From: Bacteroidales bacterium
GTDB lineage: Bacteria > Bacteroidota > Bacteroidia > Bacteroidales > UBA932
DNA: 46,419 nucleotides
Reading direction: 5' to 3'
Assembly (NCBI GenBank): GCA_024398105.1
Contig: JAKSJP010000020.1
Coordinates: 1 to 46,419, forward strand
The notes below the pieces were generated by a model, which worked only from the letters and a program-made list of their open reading frames with translations, searched no databases and was not told the origin of the DNA. This document shows, one piece after another, positions 6,312-15,173 of this stretch. How positions within the stretch are numbered: the first letter of the stretch is position 1; every line of letters begins with the position of its first letter. The translations under genes were made by a program, and so were the position numbers.

Positions 6312-8117
6312 ATGAAAAAGATAATACTCCCTATAGCTTTAGGTCTTGCTCTTTTGGCGACTTCATGCCAGAACAAGCTTGAAATCCCTCAGAAGGGTGT
6401 TGTCTCAGCTGACGATTTCTACAAAACTGAAGCTGATGCCCAGGCTCTCCTGACCAACATGTACCAGGCCCTTTTCAGCAGCCATAACATCGCTTCTACA
6501 GAGGGTATCTACAACGCTCAGCTGATGCTCATCAACTACTCTGCAGACGATGTCCTTGCAGCAGGTGGCGACCCAGAGGACCATGGTGACTTCCGTGTCT
6601 TCGATGAGTTCCGTTACGACCATGCGAATGGCCCGCTCAAGAACCTCTATTCAGGTTATGCAAATGGTATCTTCACTACCAACCTCGTGATCTCTAACTT
6701 CTCAACTGAGAATGCTGAGGGTAAGGAGCCAAAGATCGACACTCAGTTCACAAGAGCATGTGTAGAGGAAGCTCGCGTTCTCCGTGCTTACTTCCATATG
6801 ATGGAGGCTCTCTGTTTCAATACTACATGTATTGTCAGCCGTCTTCTCGATCCTACTGAGTTCCCTGAGCAGGCTGCCAGCCAGAAGGAAGTCCTCGATT
6901 GGGTTATCTCTGAGTGTGATAAGGCTATCAACTCAGGTCTCCTTCTCGTAGACGGTGGTAAGGCTGACAAGGATGCTACCGCACGTATGACCAAGGGTTT
7001 CGCTCAGTTCATCGCTGGTAAGGCAGCTATGTTCAACCATGACCATGCTACTGCTCGTAAGTACCTCGGTGACCTCATCAAGCAGGGCAGCTACTCTCTC
7101 GTTCCTACAAGCGAGTACTGGACTCTCTTCCACGCAGCCGGTGACGGTAATGAGGAAGTCATCTTCGCTCCTAACATGATCGAGGATCCTAACTTCACCA
7201 ACTCAGGCGGTGGTAGAAACCGTGGTGGTTGGATGATCAACAACGTTCTTTGCTGGCGTACCGACAAGATGGCTTCAGCTCCATCTGTAGTTGCAAAGGC
7301 TCCTGCAAACGGTGGTGGTTGGAATGGTGGTGCAATCCAGGAAACTTTCGCTAAGAAGTTCCTTGCACATGATGGCGACTCACCTCGTCGTAAGGCTACA
7401 TTCCTCACAGAAGAAGAGTTCCTTTATGAAATGGATTGGTCAGGTTCTGCAGTGAACAATGGAACCCGCGCAGAAAAGGAAAAGGACGTAAATCGTGGTA
7501 TCAAAGATCCTACCGGTATCTACAGCCATGGTCCTTACTTTGAGCTGAAGAACATCATCTTCAACAACATCCCTAAGCTTCTTGCTGGTGACAAGGCAGA
7601 CTCATATCCAGTCGACAACCTTTCAAACTATGGTTTCCAGAACCAGAAGAACAAGCTCATCGCTCGTTACGCTGAGGCTCTCCTTCTCTATGCAGAGGCT
7701 TGTATCGATGGTGATGCTAGTGACAAGGCAGCAGGTCTTGCAGCTCTCAATGAAGTTCAGACACGTTCAGGTTCAGGAAAGACCAGCTCTGAGCTTACAT
7801 GGGAAGCAGTGTCTGAGGAGAAGCAGTATGAGCTCTGGTTCGAGGGTGCTCGTTTCCACGATCTCGTTCGTTGGGCAGCTGAGAATAGAGTAAATCTTGA
7901 CGATGTATTCAACAAGTCAAAGATCCACGACAACATCCCTACAGTTACTGACGACTTCTTCACAAAGGATGCTCCTGCTCACAAGCTCTCAGTAAGCTAC
8001 ACAGAAGCTCACTTCAACCCATTCGTGGTTGGTAAGCACGAGTACTTCCCTATCCCACGTGATATGAAGATCTCTAACCCTAACCTCCACGATGTTCTTG
8101 GTTGGGCAGCTGAGTAA
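6312..8117 (+). CDS. SusD/RagB-family surface lipoprotein
   Basis: This is the ligand-binding lid that partners SusC on the cell surface. The start is ATG at 6312, 12 bases after the susC stop; the in-frame TTG at 6300 directly abuts susC and is less likely. The lipoprotein signal LLATSCQNK puts the acylated cysteine at residue 19. Family features are the N-terminal tetratricopeptide-like helices (ADDFYKTEADAQALLTNMY), the AEALLLYAEA helix, and the C-terminal segment with ELWFEGARFHDLVRW and YFPIP typical of SusD_RagB. Length (about 601 residues) is normal. It is cotranscribed with susC and followed by a strong hairpin terminator. Confidence 0.95.
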   Translation: MKKIILPIALGLALLATSCQNKLEIPQKGVVSADDFYKTEADAQALLTNMYQALFSSHNIASTEGIYNAQLMLINYSADDVLAAGGDPEDHGDFRVFDEFRYDHANGPLKNLYSGYANGIFTTNLVISNFSTENAEGKEPKIDTQFTRACVEEARVLRAYFHMMEALCFNTTCIVSRLLDPTEFPEQAASQKEVLDWVISECDKAINSGLLLVDGGKADKDATARMTKGFAQFIAGKAAMFNHDHATARKYLGDLIKQGSYSLVPTSEYWTLFHAAGDGNEEVIFAPNMIEDPNFTNSGGGRNRGGWMINNVLCWRTDKMASAPSVVAKAPANGGGWNGGAIQETFAKKFLAHDGDSPRRKATFLTEEEFLYEMDWSGSAVNNGTRAEKEKDVNRGIKDPTGIYSHGPYFELKNIIFNNIPKLLAGDKADSYPVDNLSNYGFQNQKNKLIARYAEALLLYAEACIDGDASDKAAGLAALNEVQTRSGSGKTSSELTWEAVSEEKQYELWFEGARFHDLVRWAAENRVNLDDVFNKSKIHDNIPTVTDDFFTKDAPAHKLSVSYTEAHFNPFVVGKHEYFPIPRDMKISNPNLHDVLGWAAE

Positions 8118-8136
8118 TCTAGAATAACTCTTATAT

Positions 8137-8166
8137 AAAAGAAGGGGCCAGACGGCCCCTTCTTTT
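8137..8166. terminator. Bidirectional terminator between susD and thrB
   Basis: AAAAGAAGGGGCC (8137-8149) pairs perfectly with GGCCCCTTCTTTT (8154-8166) around the loop AGAC. U-rich tracts follow in both directions, so it can end both the susCD transcript and the oppositely oriented thrB transcript. Confidence 0.9.
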
Positions 8167-8180
8167 ATTATTTATGTTTT

Positions 8181-9074
8181 TTATTCGTAATCGCAGGTGT
8201 ATCCCTTCTGGTCCAGTTCCAGCTTTACGACCTCCCAGCCGTCAAGAAGGCTTCCCAGCTCTTCCTTGATGCGGACGACACCCATTATGTCATTGGCGCT
8301 GATCACAGCCATGAGTGATGGACCTGCACCTGAAAGGTAGCTGCCAAGCACCTTTTCGTCTTTGTCAAGGGTATCCATGATCTCGTGGTAGCCGGTGATC
8401 AGATGACCTCTGTATGGCTGATGCAGGCGGTCCTTGAAGCCAAGCTTGAGACCTTCGTCGTAGCCGTTGATGAGCGACGCTACGGAGAGCGCCAGATGCG
8501 ATACGTTGGCGATGGCGTCCTGCCTTGAGATGGTCGGAGGCAGCACCTTACGTGAGAGTTCGGTAGAAAGGGTGAAAGGCGGGATCAGGGTCACGAAGCG
8601 GTAGTCGTGCTTGACTGGGATGTTGAGAGTCTTCACCTTGTCGCCGTACATGACAGATACCGTCAGGCCTCCGAAGATGGCCGGAGCCACGTTGTCCGGG
8701 TGGCCTTCGATCTTGGTCGCGAGATCAAGTATCTCTTCGCGCTCCTCGCTGCGGTTCATGAAAGCATATGCTGCCACGATGCCGGCCACGATGCATGTCG
8801 ATGAGCTTCCGAGTCCGCGGGTATGCGGTACGTCTCCCGAGCAGGCGATCTTCACACCCTTGAAGTCAAGGCCGCAGTAAGCCGCTGCCGTCTTGAATGC
8901 CTGGTAGGTCATGTTGTCTTCATTGCAGAACTGCTCAGGGCAGCCTGTGATCTCCAGACCGCCTTCGCTGAGTTCAAATACGAAGGTGTTGTATAGTGTG
9001 AGGGCAAGTCCTGCCACATCGAATCCAGGTCCGATGTTAGCGCTGGTCGCAGGTACTTTGATTCTTACTTTCAT
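8181..9074 (-). CDS. thrB: Homoserine kinase
   Basis: It phosphorylates L-homoserine with ATP, the step before threonine synthase. The 297-residue protein is a GHMP kinase: the N-terminal PATSANIGPGFD motif, the ATP-binding HTRGLGSSSTCIVAG at about 85-99, and the C-terminal LSGAGPSLMAV. It lies 18 bases downstream of thrC and ends just before the shared terminator, so it is probably the last gene of the fabG-comF-thrC-thrB strand. The usual third partner, a thrA-type aspartokinase/homoserine dehydrogenase, is not in the window. Confidence 0.95.
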   Translation of the reverse strand: MKVRIKVPATSANIGPGFDVAGLALTLYNTFVFELSEGGLEITGCPEQFCNEDNMTYQAFKTAAAYCGLDFKGVKIACSGDVPHTRGLGSSSTCIVAGIVAAYAFMNRSEEREEILDLATKIEGHPDNVAPAIFGGLTVSVMYGDKVKTLNIPVKHDYRFVTLIPPFTLSTELSRKVLPPTISRQDAIANVSHLALSVASLINGYDEGLKLGFKDRLHQPYRGHLITGYHEIMDTLDKDEKVLGSYLSGAGPSLMAVISANDIMGVVRIKEELGSLLDGWEVVKLELDQKGYTCDYE

Positions 9075-9092
9075 GGTATAAGCAGTTCTGTT

Positions 9093-10571
9093 TTACTTTC
9101 TTACAGCGTCCTTGATGAACGCAGGGATCTCGCTTCTGTCGATGACGGTCGTGTGGAGCACAGGCCTTTCCTTGATTCCGCAGAGCGGGCCAGGGACAGG
9201 GACTCCGGTCAAGGCGGTCAGTCTGTCGATGGCGGTGTAGACGTCAAGTACTTCGCCCGAGACGGCACCATGGACAGATTCAGGGAATTTGTATGGCGAG
9301 GCGGTCGATACGACGATTGTCGGTGTCTTGTCAGAGCTTTCGCGGCGGTAGCGCTCGAGGAATCCGTATCCGCATGCGGTGTGGGTGTCGAGCACGTATC
9401 CTGTCTTGTCGTAGCAGTCCTTGATTGTCTCAAGTACCTGCTCTTCAGTGAGATAGCCGGCAGTGAACTCTTCCTTGATGCGTGCGAGGACCTCAGGTTC
9501 AATCTCGTAGACACCGTTGTTCTTGAGACCTTCCATGTAGCTGCGGGTCTTGTCGCCGTCGCGTCCTGTCATGTACCATACGAGTCTCTCGAGGTTGCTT
9601 GAGACAAGGATGTCCATCGCTGGTGCGTTGGTCTTGAAGAACTCGCGGTTGGCGTCGTAGCGGCCGGTCTGGAAGAAGTCGGTGAGGATGTTGTTCTTGT
9701 TCGATGCGACGAGGAAACGCTCTACCGGCAGGCCCATCTGCTTGGCGATCCATCCTGCGAGGCAGTTTCCGAAGTTGCCGCTAGGGACGCAGAAGTTGAT
9801 CTTGTCGCCGAGGGCGATGTCGCCTCTGCGCGCAAGCTCGAGGTAGCTGGAGATGTAGTAGACGATCTGAGGGATGAGTCGGCCGATGTTGATCGAGTTT
9901 GCAGAAGAGAGGAATACTCCGCTCTCATTGCACGCCTGTGCGATCTGGGGATCCGCGAACGCGGCCTTCACGGCTCTCTGCGCATCATCGAAGTTGCCCT
10001 TGATTCCTACGACCTTGACGTTCTTTCCTTCCTGTGAGACCATCTGCTGCTTCTGGATGGCGCTGACGCCGTCGGTAGGGTAGAACACGATTATTCCGGT
10101 TCCCTCGACGTCCTTGAAGCCTTCAAGCGCTGCCTTTCCGGTGTCTCCGGATGTCGCGGCGAGGATGATGACCTTCCTGTCTTCGCCCAGCTGCTTGAGC
10201 GACAGGGTCATCAGGTGTGGAAGGAGCGAGAGGGCCATGTCCTTGAACGCAGCGGTCTGGCCATGGAAAAGTTCTGCGATCCATGCGTCTCCAGCCTTCT
10301 TCACAGGCACGACTTCCTTAGGGAAAAGTCCTTTTCCGTAGGCGTTGAGGCATGCCTGGGCGATAAGGCTCCTGCCCTCTTCAGGGACGAATGTAGATAC
10401 TATCTCTGTCGCGAGTGAAACGTAGTCAAGTCTGATAAGGCTGGAAAGGTCCAGCTTCGGGAGTTCGAAATCGGGCACGAGGAGTCCGCCGTCGTTTCCA
10501 ATTCCTTGAACGATGGCCTTATAGAATCCGACGGGTTCCTGCTGATTTCTGGTGCTTACGTAATTCTTCAT
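9093..10571 (-). CDS. thrC: Threonine synthase
   Basis: This PLP enzyme converts O-phospho-L-homoserine to threonine. The start is ATG at 10571 (MKNYVSTRNQQEPV), giving 492 residues. The same frame stays open upstream to 11372, but that part is an out-of-frame reading of comF. The family start, YVSTRNQ-type, and the PLP lysine in HGQTAAFKDMALSLL (K110) are present. So are the phosphate-binding glycine-rich stretch ATSGDTGKAA and the SGNFGN loop. A weak TATCTTGC lies about 25 bases upstream, so it may have its own start site besides read-through from fabG/comF. Confidence 0.94.
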   Translation of the reverse strand: MKNYVSTRNQQEPVGFYKAIVQGIGNDGGLLVPDFELPKLDLSSLIRLDYVSLATEIVSTFVPEEGRSLIAQACLNAYGKGLFPKEVVPVKKAGDAWIAELFHGQTAAFKDMALSLLPHLMTLSLKQLGEDRKVIILAATSGDTGKAALEGFKDVEGTGIIVFYPTDGVSAIQKQQMVSQEGKNVKVVGIKGNFDDAQRAVKAAFADPQIAQACNESGVFLSSANSINIGRLIPQIVYYISSYLELARRGDIALGDKINFCVPSGNFGNCLAGWIAKQMGLPVERFLVASNKNNILTDFFQTGRYDANREFFKTNAPAMDILVSSNLERLVWYMTGRDGDKTRSYMEGLKNNGVYEIEPEVLARIKEEFTAGYLTEEQVLETIKDCYDKTGYVLDTHTACGYGFLERYRRESSDKTPTIVVSTASPYKFPESVHGAVSGEVLDVYTAIDRLTALTGVPVPGPLCGIKERPVLHTTVIDRSEIPAFIKDAVRK

Positions 10572-10615
10572 GGGGAAATACACTAGAAGTATGCAAGATA
10601 GAAAATTAATTCCAA

Positions 10616-11464
10616 TTATCCTACATATCCGAGCGTCACGATGCATACGCGTACGTCCGGATTCCATTCCTTCAGGGCTTTCCAGCATGCAAACAGCGTT
10701 GCCCCGGTGGTGAAGACGTCGTCGACCAGAAGGACGTTGAGCGGCCCGGGACCACATCCGGCCACAAGCCTTTCCGCTGTCTTCCTCCGGACCGAGAACG
10801 CCCCCTTGACATTGTCCGCCTTCTGTCCGACCGACAGCTTGGTCTGAGTCCTCGTACGTCGGTTCCTTCTTAAAAGATCCGAGACCATGGTACCTCCGAT
10901 CCCGCACCTTACCAGTTCCCTGGCGATCACCTCCGCCTGGTTGTAGCCTCGGGACCATCTTCGGGTCCAATGCAGCGGGACAGGCACCACTGCGTCTGTC
11001 TCGCCAAGGTACGGGCTTTCTTTCAGCCGCTCTGCCAGCATACGGGCGAAGAAGCGGCCGGCGGACTGGTTCCCGTGGTATTTCAGGCTCTGGGTGATCT
11101 TCCTGTAGCCGGTCTTCGAGCGGTAGAAGAAAAGGGCGACGGCCCAGACGTAGGGCGTATACCTTGGGACTGGCTCCTGGCCCTCGGGCGGGGTACCATG
11201 GTCCTGGACCGCTCCGATGCCGCTCTCGATATGCCGTTGGACCAGAAGGTTGAACTTGTCGGCCATCGCGTTGCGGCCCTGGAGATGGAAGAAGGTCTGG
11301 GGAAGGTCCGAGCGGCACCAGATGCAGAGGTGCCTTTCGTCCTTGAGCAGCGGCTGGCCGCAGACTATGCACTCGCGGGGCATAAGCAGGTCACCGACCG
11401 CCTGGAGTATCTGACTGGTATCGGGACGCCTTCCCACCATTATATGAAAAACCTTTCCGCGCAT
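10616..11464 (-). CDS. ComF-family phosphoribosyltransferase-like protein
   Basis: The protein (up to 282 residues) has the two-part architecture of ComF. An N-terminal zinc-ribbon-like region has paired cysteines CIVCG and CIWC, and a C-terminal type I phosphoribosyltransferase domain has the signature VLLVDDVFTTGATL. VPLHWTRRWSRGYNQAE and RRTRTQTKLS are also typical. ComF proteins support DNA uptake or handling in several bacteria; the exact reaction is unknown. The ATG at 11464 is the longest start; ATG at 11440 (MVGRRPD) is an equally good choice. It lies between fabG and thrC on the same strand, with a 93-base repeat-bearing gap before it. Confidence 0.85.
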   Translation of the reverse strand: MRGKVFHIMVGRRPDTSQILQAVGDLLMPRECIVCGQPLLKDERHLCIWCRSDLPQTFFHLQGRNAMADKFNLLVQRHIESGIGAVQDHGTPPEGQEPVPRYTPYVWAVALFFYRSKTGYRKITQSLKYHGNQSAGRFFARMLAERLKESPYLGETDAVVPVPLHWTRRWSRGYNQAEVIARELVRCGIGGTMVSDLLRRNRRTRTQTKLSVGQKADNVKGAFSVRRKTAERLVAGCGPGPLNVLLVDDVFTTGATLFACWKALKEWNPDVRVCIVTLGYVG

Positions 11465-11494
11465 GGATGCAAGTAACGCATTTTCTGCTGCGGA

Positions 11495-11558
11495 AAGGTA
11501 AAGATTCTTGATTTTTCAGGTAAAGATTCCTGCGAAAAGGTAAAGATTCCTGAAAAAT
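11495..11558 (-). repeat. Three 20-22-base repeats between fabG and comF
   Basis: On the minus strand CAGGAATCTTTACC, CAGGAATCTTTACC and CAAGAATCTTTACC occur in a row (plus copies 11537-11552, 11517-11532, 11495-11510). An inverted repeat, ATTTTTCAGG at 11511-11520 with CCTGAAAAAT at 11549-11558, encloses two copies and touches the fabG stop. It may act as an attenuating hairpin between the two genes or as a protein-binding array; neither is shown. Confidence 0.6.
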
Positions 11559-12304
11559 TACATGTTCATACCGCCGTCGACCTCGATTACCTGGCCTGAA
11601 ACGTAAGATGACATGTCTGAAGCGAGGAAGGTACATACGTTTGCGATGTCCTCGACGGTACCGCCACGGCGGAGAGGAATCTTCTCCATCCATTCCTTGC
11701 GTACCTCCTCAGGGAGTGCCTGGGTCATAGGAGTGTCGATGAAGCCTGGAGCGACTGCGTTTGCGCGGATGCCCTTGCGGCCCATCTCCTGGCTGATACT
11801 CTTGGCAAGAGCGATGAGACCTGCCTTTGAAGCAGCGTAGTTACACTGAGCAGCGTTGCCATGGACACCGACAACTGAAGACATGTTGATGATAGAACCA
11901 CCCTTCTGGCGCATCATGATAGGGGTGAGCGCGTGGATGAAGTTGAAAGCAGACTTGAGGTTCACTGCGAGGACTGCGTCCCACTGAGCCTCTGTCATCT
12001 TGAGCATAAGACCGTCCTTGGTGATACCTGCATTGTTCACGAGGATGTCGATGTGGCCGAAGTCAGCCTTGATCTTGTCCACGATCTCGTGGGTCTCATC
12101 GAAGTTTGCGGCGTTCGATGCGTATGCCTCTACCTTGTGGCCGAAAGCCTTGATTTCTGCGATTGTTTCCTCTGCAGCCTCATTGATCACGAGGTCAGTG
12201 ATAGCTACGTCAGCGCCTTCTGCGGCGAACTTGAGAGCAATTGCCTTTCCAATTCCTCTGGCTGCACCTGTTACGATAGCAACCTTTCCGTCTAAAAGTC
12301 CCAT
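11558..12304 (-). CDS. fabG: 3-oxoacyl-[acyl-carrier-protein] reductase
   Basis: It reduces 3-oxoacyl-ACP with NADPH in fatty-acid elongation. The 248-residue short-chain dehydrogenase has the cofactor motif TGAARGIG (12-19), NNAG (90-93) and the catalytic set S143, Y156 and K160 (NYAASKAG). It also has the family C-terminus YVSGQVIEVDGGMNM. Length is typical. It has its own consensus promoter and starts the minus-strand series that continues with comF and the threonine genes. Confidence 0.95.
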   Translation of the reverse strand: MGLLDGKVAIVTGAARGIGKAIALKFAAEGADVAITDLVINEAAEETIAEIKAFGHKVEAYASNAANFDETHEIVDKIKADFGHIDILVNNAGITKDGLMLKMTEAQWDAVLAVNLKSAFNFIHALTPIMMRQKGGSIINMSSVVGVHGNAAQCNYAASKAGLIALAKSISQEMGRKGIRANAVAPGFIDTPMTQALPEEVRKEWMEKIPLRRGGTVEDIANVCTFLASDMSSYVSGQVIEVDGGMNM

Positions 12305-12338
12305 ATTTAAAATATTGAGTTAAAATTCCAGTACTCCG

Positions 12339-12369
12339 CAAAATTACCGCCTTTATCGGCTTTTGCAAA
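12339..12369 (-). promoter_or_regulatory. Consensus promoter of fabG
   Basis: The minus strand shows TTTG (plus 12366-12369), 19 bases, then TAATTTTG (plus 12339-12346), an exact fit to the Bacteroidetes primary sigma consensus. It overlaps, back to back, the region serving ahcY on the other strand. Confidence 0.8.
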
Positions 12370-12377
12370 ATTAATCG

Positions 12378-12385
12378 TAAATTTG
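12378..12385 (+). promoter_or_regulatory. -7 promoter element of ahcY
   Basis: TAAATTTG is a perfect TAnnTTTG match 26 bases before the ahcY start codon. A clear TTTG at the usual distance is missing. It shares a 106-base intergenic space with the divergent fabG promoter. Confidence 0.65.
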
Positions 12386-12410
12386 CCCCACTTATAACGC
12401 AATATATATC

Positions 12411-13664
12411 ATGGTTTCGGAAATTAGGGACATCAATCTCTGGGAAAGCGGAGAACTTAAGATAGAATGGGTAAGGCGTCACATGCCGCTTCTCGACTGG
12501 ATCGAGAAGGATTTCAGGGAAAATCAGCCTTTCAAGGGCCTTCGCATCGCTTTGTCGGTGCATCTCGAGGCGAAGACAGCCCATCTCTGTGAGGTTCTCG
12601 CAGCCGGCGGAGCCGAGATGTATATAACAGGCAGCAATCCTCTCAGCACGCAGGACGACATCGCTGCGGCTCTCGTCCATGAGGGTCTCAACGTGTTCGC
12701 CCTCCATGGTGCTACCGAGGAGGAGTATTTCCGTGGAATCAGGAAGGTGATCGAGGCTGCTCCGAACGTCATCATCGACGACGGCGGCGACCTTGTCAAC
12801 ATGATCCATGACAACTATCCGCAGCTTATCCCTGGCGTCATCGGCGGCTGTGAGGAGACCACTACCGGCATCCTCCGTCTCCAGGCTATGGACAAGGCTC
12901 AGAAGCTTCAGTTCCCTATGATGCTCGTGAATGACGCTGCCTGCAAGCATTTCTTCGACAACCGCTACGGCACAGGCCAGTCGGTATGGGACGGAATCAA
13001 CCGCACGACCAACCTCATCGTTGCCGGCAAGACAGTCGTCGTGGCTGGCTACGGCTGGTGCGGAAAGGGCGTTGCGATGCGCGCCAAGGGACTGGGTGCC
13101 AAGGTGATAGTTACCGAGATCGACCCTATCAAGGCGATGGAGGCAGTAATGGACGGATTCAGCGTGATGAAGATGGACCAGGCTGCTGCCGAGGGCGATT
13201 TCTTCATTACTGTCACAGGCTGCGCGGACGTCGTCAACGCAAGCCACTTCCTCAGGATGAAGGAAGGCGCGATCCTTACCAATGCCGGCCATTTCGACGT
13301 CGAGGTCGCTGTCGCTGCGCTTAAGACCATGGCGACTTCGGTCAAGCCTGCGCGCAACAACATCATGGCCTATACCCTTGAGAACGGCCGTACCGTCTAT
13401 GTCATCGGCGAAGGCCGTCTCGTGAACCTTGCCGCAGGTGACGGACATCCGGCAGAGATCATGGACATGTCATTCGCCATCCAGGCGCTCAGCGCAAGGT
13501 ATCTCGTCGAGAACCGCGACCGCATCTCACGTGTTCCTGGCCAGATGCTCAACAACGTCCCTAAGGAGGTCGACGAGCGCGTCGCACGCATCAAGCTCCA
13601 GGACTGGGGCATCGAGATCGACACCCTGACCCCGGAGCAGCACAGGTATCTGTACGGAGAATAG
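12411..13664 (+). CDS. ahcY: Adenosylhomocysteinase
   Basis: It hydrolyses S-adenosyl-L-homocysteine to adenosine and homocysteine, relieving product inhibition of methyltransferases. The NAD-binding Rossmann motif is GYGWCGKGVAMRAKGLGA (about 205-222). Substrate-site segments are SVHLEAKTAHL, NDAACKHFFDNRYGTGQS and the C-terminal HPAEIMDMSFA. At 417 residues it is the compact form without the internal insertion seen in longer homologues. It has its own -7 element, and the next gene begins 3 bases after its stop, so it leads the ahcY-upxY-rfb transcript or at least reads into it. Confidence 0.95.
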   Translation: MVSEIRDINLWESGELKIEWVRRHMPLLDWIEKDFRENQPFKGLRIALSVHLEAKTAHLCEVLAAGGAEMYITGSNPLSTQDDIAAALVHEGLNVFALHGATEEEYFRGIRKVIEAAPNVIIDDGGDLVNMIHDNYPQLIPGVIGGCEETTTGILRLQAMDKAQKLQFPMMLVNDAACKHFFDNRYGTGQSVWDGINRTTNLIVAGKTVVVAGYGWCGKGVAMRAKGLGAKVIVTEIDPIKAMEAVMDGFSVMKMDQAAAEGDFFITVTGCADVVNASHFLRMKEGAILTNAGHFDVEVAVAALKTMATSVKPARNNIMAYTLENGRTVYVIGEGRLVNLAAGDGHPAEIMDMSFAIQALSARYLVENRDRISRVPGQMLNNVPKEVDERVARIKLQDWGIEIDTLTPEQHRYLYGE

Positions 13665-13667
13665 ACT

Positions 13668-14219
13668 ATGGGCGAAGAAAGTGCAAAATGGTTCGCGATG
13701 AGCGCGCCATACAGGAATGAGATGAAAGCCGCGAGGATGCTCGATGAGCTCCATGCAGAGTACTTCATTCCTATGCACTATGTACTCGTCCAGAGAGGTG
13801 CATGCAAGAGGCGCCAGCTCGTTCCGGCTGTCAGCAACCTGCTTTTCGTCCATGCTACCGATGAACGGATGACCTATCTGAAAGGAAAGGTTCCGGTCAT
13901 GCAGTACAAGATGCTGAAAGGGCATACTGCCGACGGCAAGGTTGAGAAGAACGAGAAGATCGTCGTCCGCGACGAGGAGATGGAGGCGTTCATCAGAGTT
14001 TGCAAAGAGGAGCTTGAGAAGCTTCAGTTCCTGAGGCCAGAGGAAGTCAATCTCGAGAAGGGCACCAAGGTCCGCGTCATCGGCGGTCCCTTCGACGGTA
14101 TCGAGGGTACCTTTGTCAAGGTCAAGGGCTCCAGATCACGCAAGTTGGTGATATGTATAGACAATTTCATTTCGGTGGCAACAGAGGTTGCGCCGGAGAT
14201 GATTGAGGTGCTCGGGTAG
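13668..14219 (+). CDS. UpxY-like NusG-family transcription antiterminator
   Basis: The 183-residue protein begins with the NusG N-terminal fold (KWFAMSAPYRNEMKAARML) and ends with a KOW motif (KGTKVRVIGGPFDGIEGTF, about 126-144). Specialised NusG paralogues of the UpxY type sit at the head of Bacteroidales polysaccharide operons and keep RNA polymerase going through them. Here it precedes rfbACDB by 48 bases, which fits that role. However, no glycosyltransferases, flippase or UpxZ partner follow in this window. It is distinct from housekeeping NusG by its context, away from ribosomal protein genes. Assignment to UpxY is by family resemblance and position. Confidence 0.85.
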   Translation: MGEESAKWFAMSAPYRNEMKAARMLDELHAEYFIPMHYVLVQRGACKRRQLVPAVSNLLFVHATDERMTYLKGKVPVMQYKMLKGHTADGKVEKNEKIVVRDEEMEAFIRVCKEELEKLQFLRPEEVNLEKGTKVRVIGGPFDGIEGTFVKVKGSRSRKLVICIDNFISVATEVAPEMIEVLG

Positions 14220-14240
14220 CGATAGTCTCGTTTTTTTTGT

Positions 14241-14248
14241 AACTTAGC
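14241..14248 (+). promoter_or_regulatory. Possible -7 element ahead of rfbA
   Basis: TAACTTAG differs from TAnnTTTG at one specified base and follows a run of eight T. It lies 20 bases before rfbA. It is weak evidence for a separate rfb promoter. Confidence 0.3.
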
Positions 14249-14267
14249 CGAAGATACGTATCAGATT

Positions 14268-15173
14268 ATGAAAGGCATTGTTCTCGCGGGTGGCTCAGGA
14301 ACCCGCCTTTATCCTATTACCAAAGGTGTCAGCAAGCAGCTTCTGCCTGTCTATGACAAGCCGATGATCTATTATCCTATCTCTGTGCTCATGCTTGCAG
14401 GAATCAGGGATATACTCATTATTTCCACCCCTGCTGACCTGCCTGGATTCCAGCGCCTTCTCGGCGACGGCTCGGACTATGGTGTACATTTCGAGTATGC
14501 TGAGCAGCCATCGCCTGACGGACTTGCGCAGGCATTTACCATAGGCAAGGATTTCATCGGCGATGACAGCGCATGTCTCATCCTTGGAGACAATATCTTC
14601 CATGGAGTTGGCTTCACAGGCACTCTCCGTGAGGCTGTCCGTACCGTGGAGGAAGAGAAGAAGGCTGTAGTGTTCGGCTACTGGGTGAGCGATCCTGAGA
14701 GATATGGTGTGGCGGAATTCAATGACGAGGGTGACTGTGTCAGCATCGAGGAGAAGCCTGCCCATCCTAAGAGCAACTATGCTGTCACTGGTCTCTACTT
14801 CTATCCTAACAAGGTCGTCGACATCGCTGCGGATGTAAAGCCTTCTGCACGCGGAGAGTATGAGATCACCAGTGTCAACCAGGCTTTCCTGGAGGCAGGG
14901 GAACTCAAGGTGGTTCCGCTTGGACGCGGTTTCGCATGGCTCGATACAGGTACCCATGATTCTCTCGCCGACGCTTCCGTCTATGTGGAGACTATCGAGA
15001 AACGTCAGGGACTCAAGATCGCCTGCCTTGAGGGTATCGGCTACAGAATGGGCTGGATCTCGAAGGAAAAGATGGCAGAGCTCGCAAAGCCTATGCTCAA
15101 GAACCAGTATGGCCAGTATATCATGCGTGTAGTCTACGAGCTTGAACGCACCGGCGGTGCAAACCTTGACTAG
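14268..15173 (+). CDS. rfbA: Glucose-1-phosphate thymidylyltransferase
   Basis: It makes dTDP-glucose from dTTP and glucose-1-phosphate, the entry step to dTDP-L-rhamnose. The 301-residue protein starts with the nucleotide-binding signature [18 protein letters not shown]. It carries the conserved [25 protein letters not shown] and the C-terminal [14 protein letters not shown]. Length is standard for RmlA. Its stop codon abuts the rfbC start, so the four rfb genes form one tight operon. Confidence 0.96.
   Translation: MKGIVLAGGSGTRLYPITKGVSKQLLPVYDKPMIYYPISVLMLAGIRDILIISTPADLPGFQRLLGDGSDYGVHFEYAEQPSPDGLAQAFTIGKDFIGDDSACLILGDNIFHGVGFTGTLREAVRTVEEEKKAVVFGYWVSDPERYGVAEFNDEGDCVSIEEKPAHPKSNYAVTGLYFYPNKVVDIAADVKPSARGEYEITSVNQAFLEAGELKVVPLGRGFAWLDTGTHDSLADASVYVETIEKRQGLKIACLEGIGYRMGWISKEKMAELAKPMLKNQYGQYIMRVVYELERTGGANLD

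Noticed and set aside
10572-11372. Upstream extension of thrC into a 759-residue fusion protein
   Set aside because: The extra part is the comF sequence read in another frame; it is basic and Pro/Arg/Gly-rich with no domain. The threonine synthase start motif begins at 10571.
12210-13448. 412-residue minus-strand frame opposite ahcY
   Set aside because: It is the antisense shadow of a clearly coding gene with conserved motifs; its translation is His/Asp-rich without domains.
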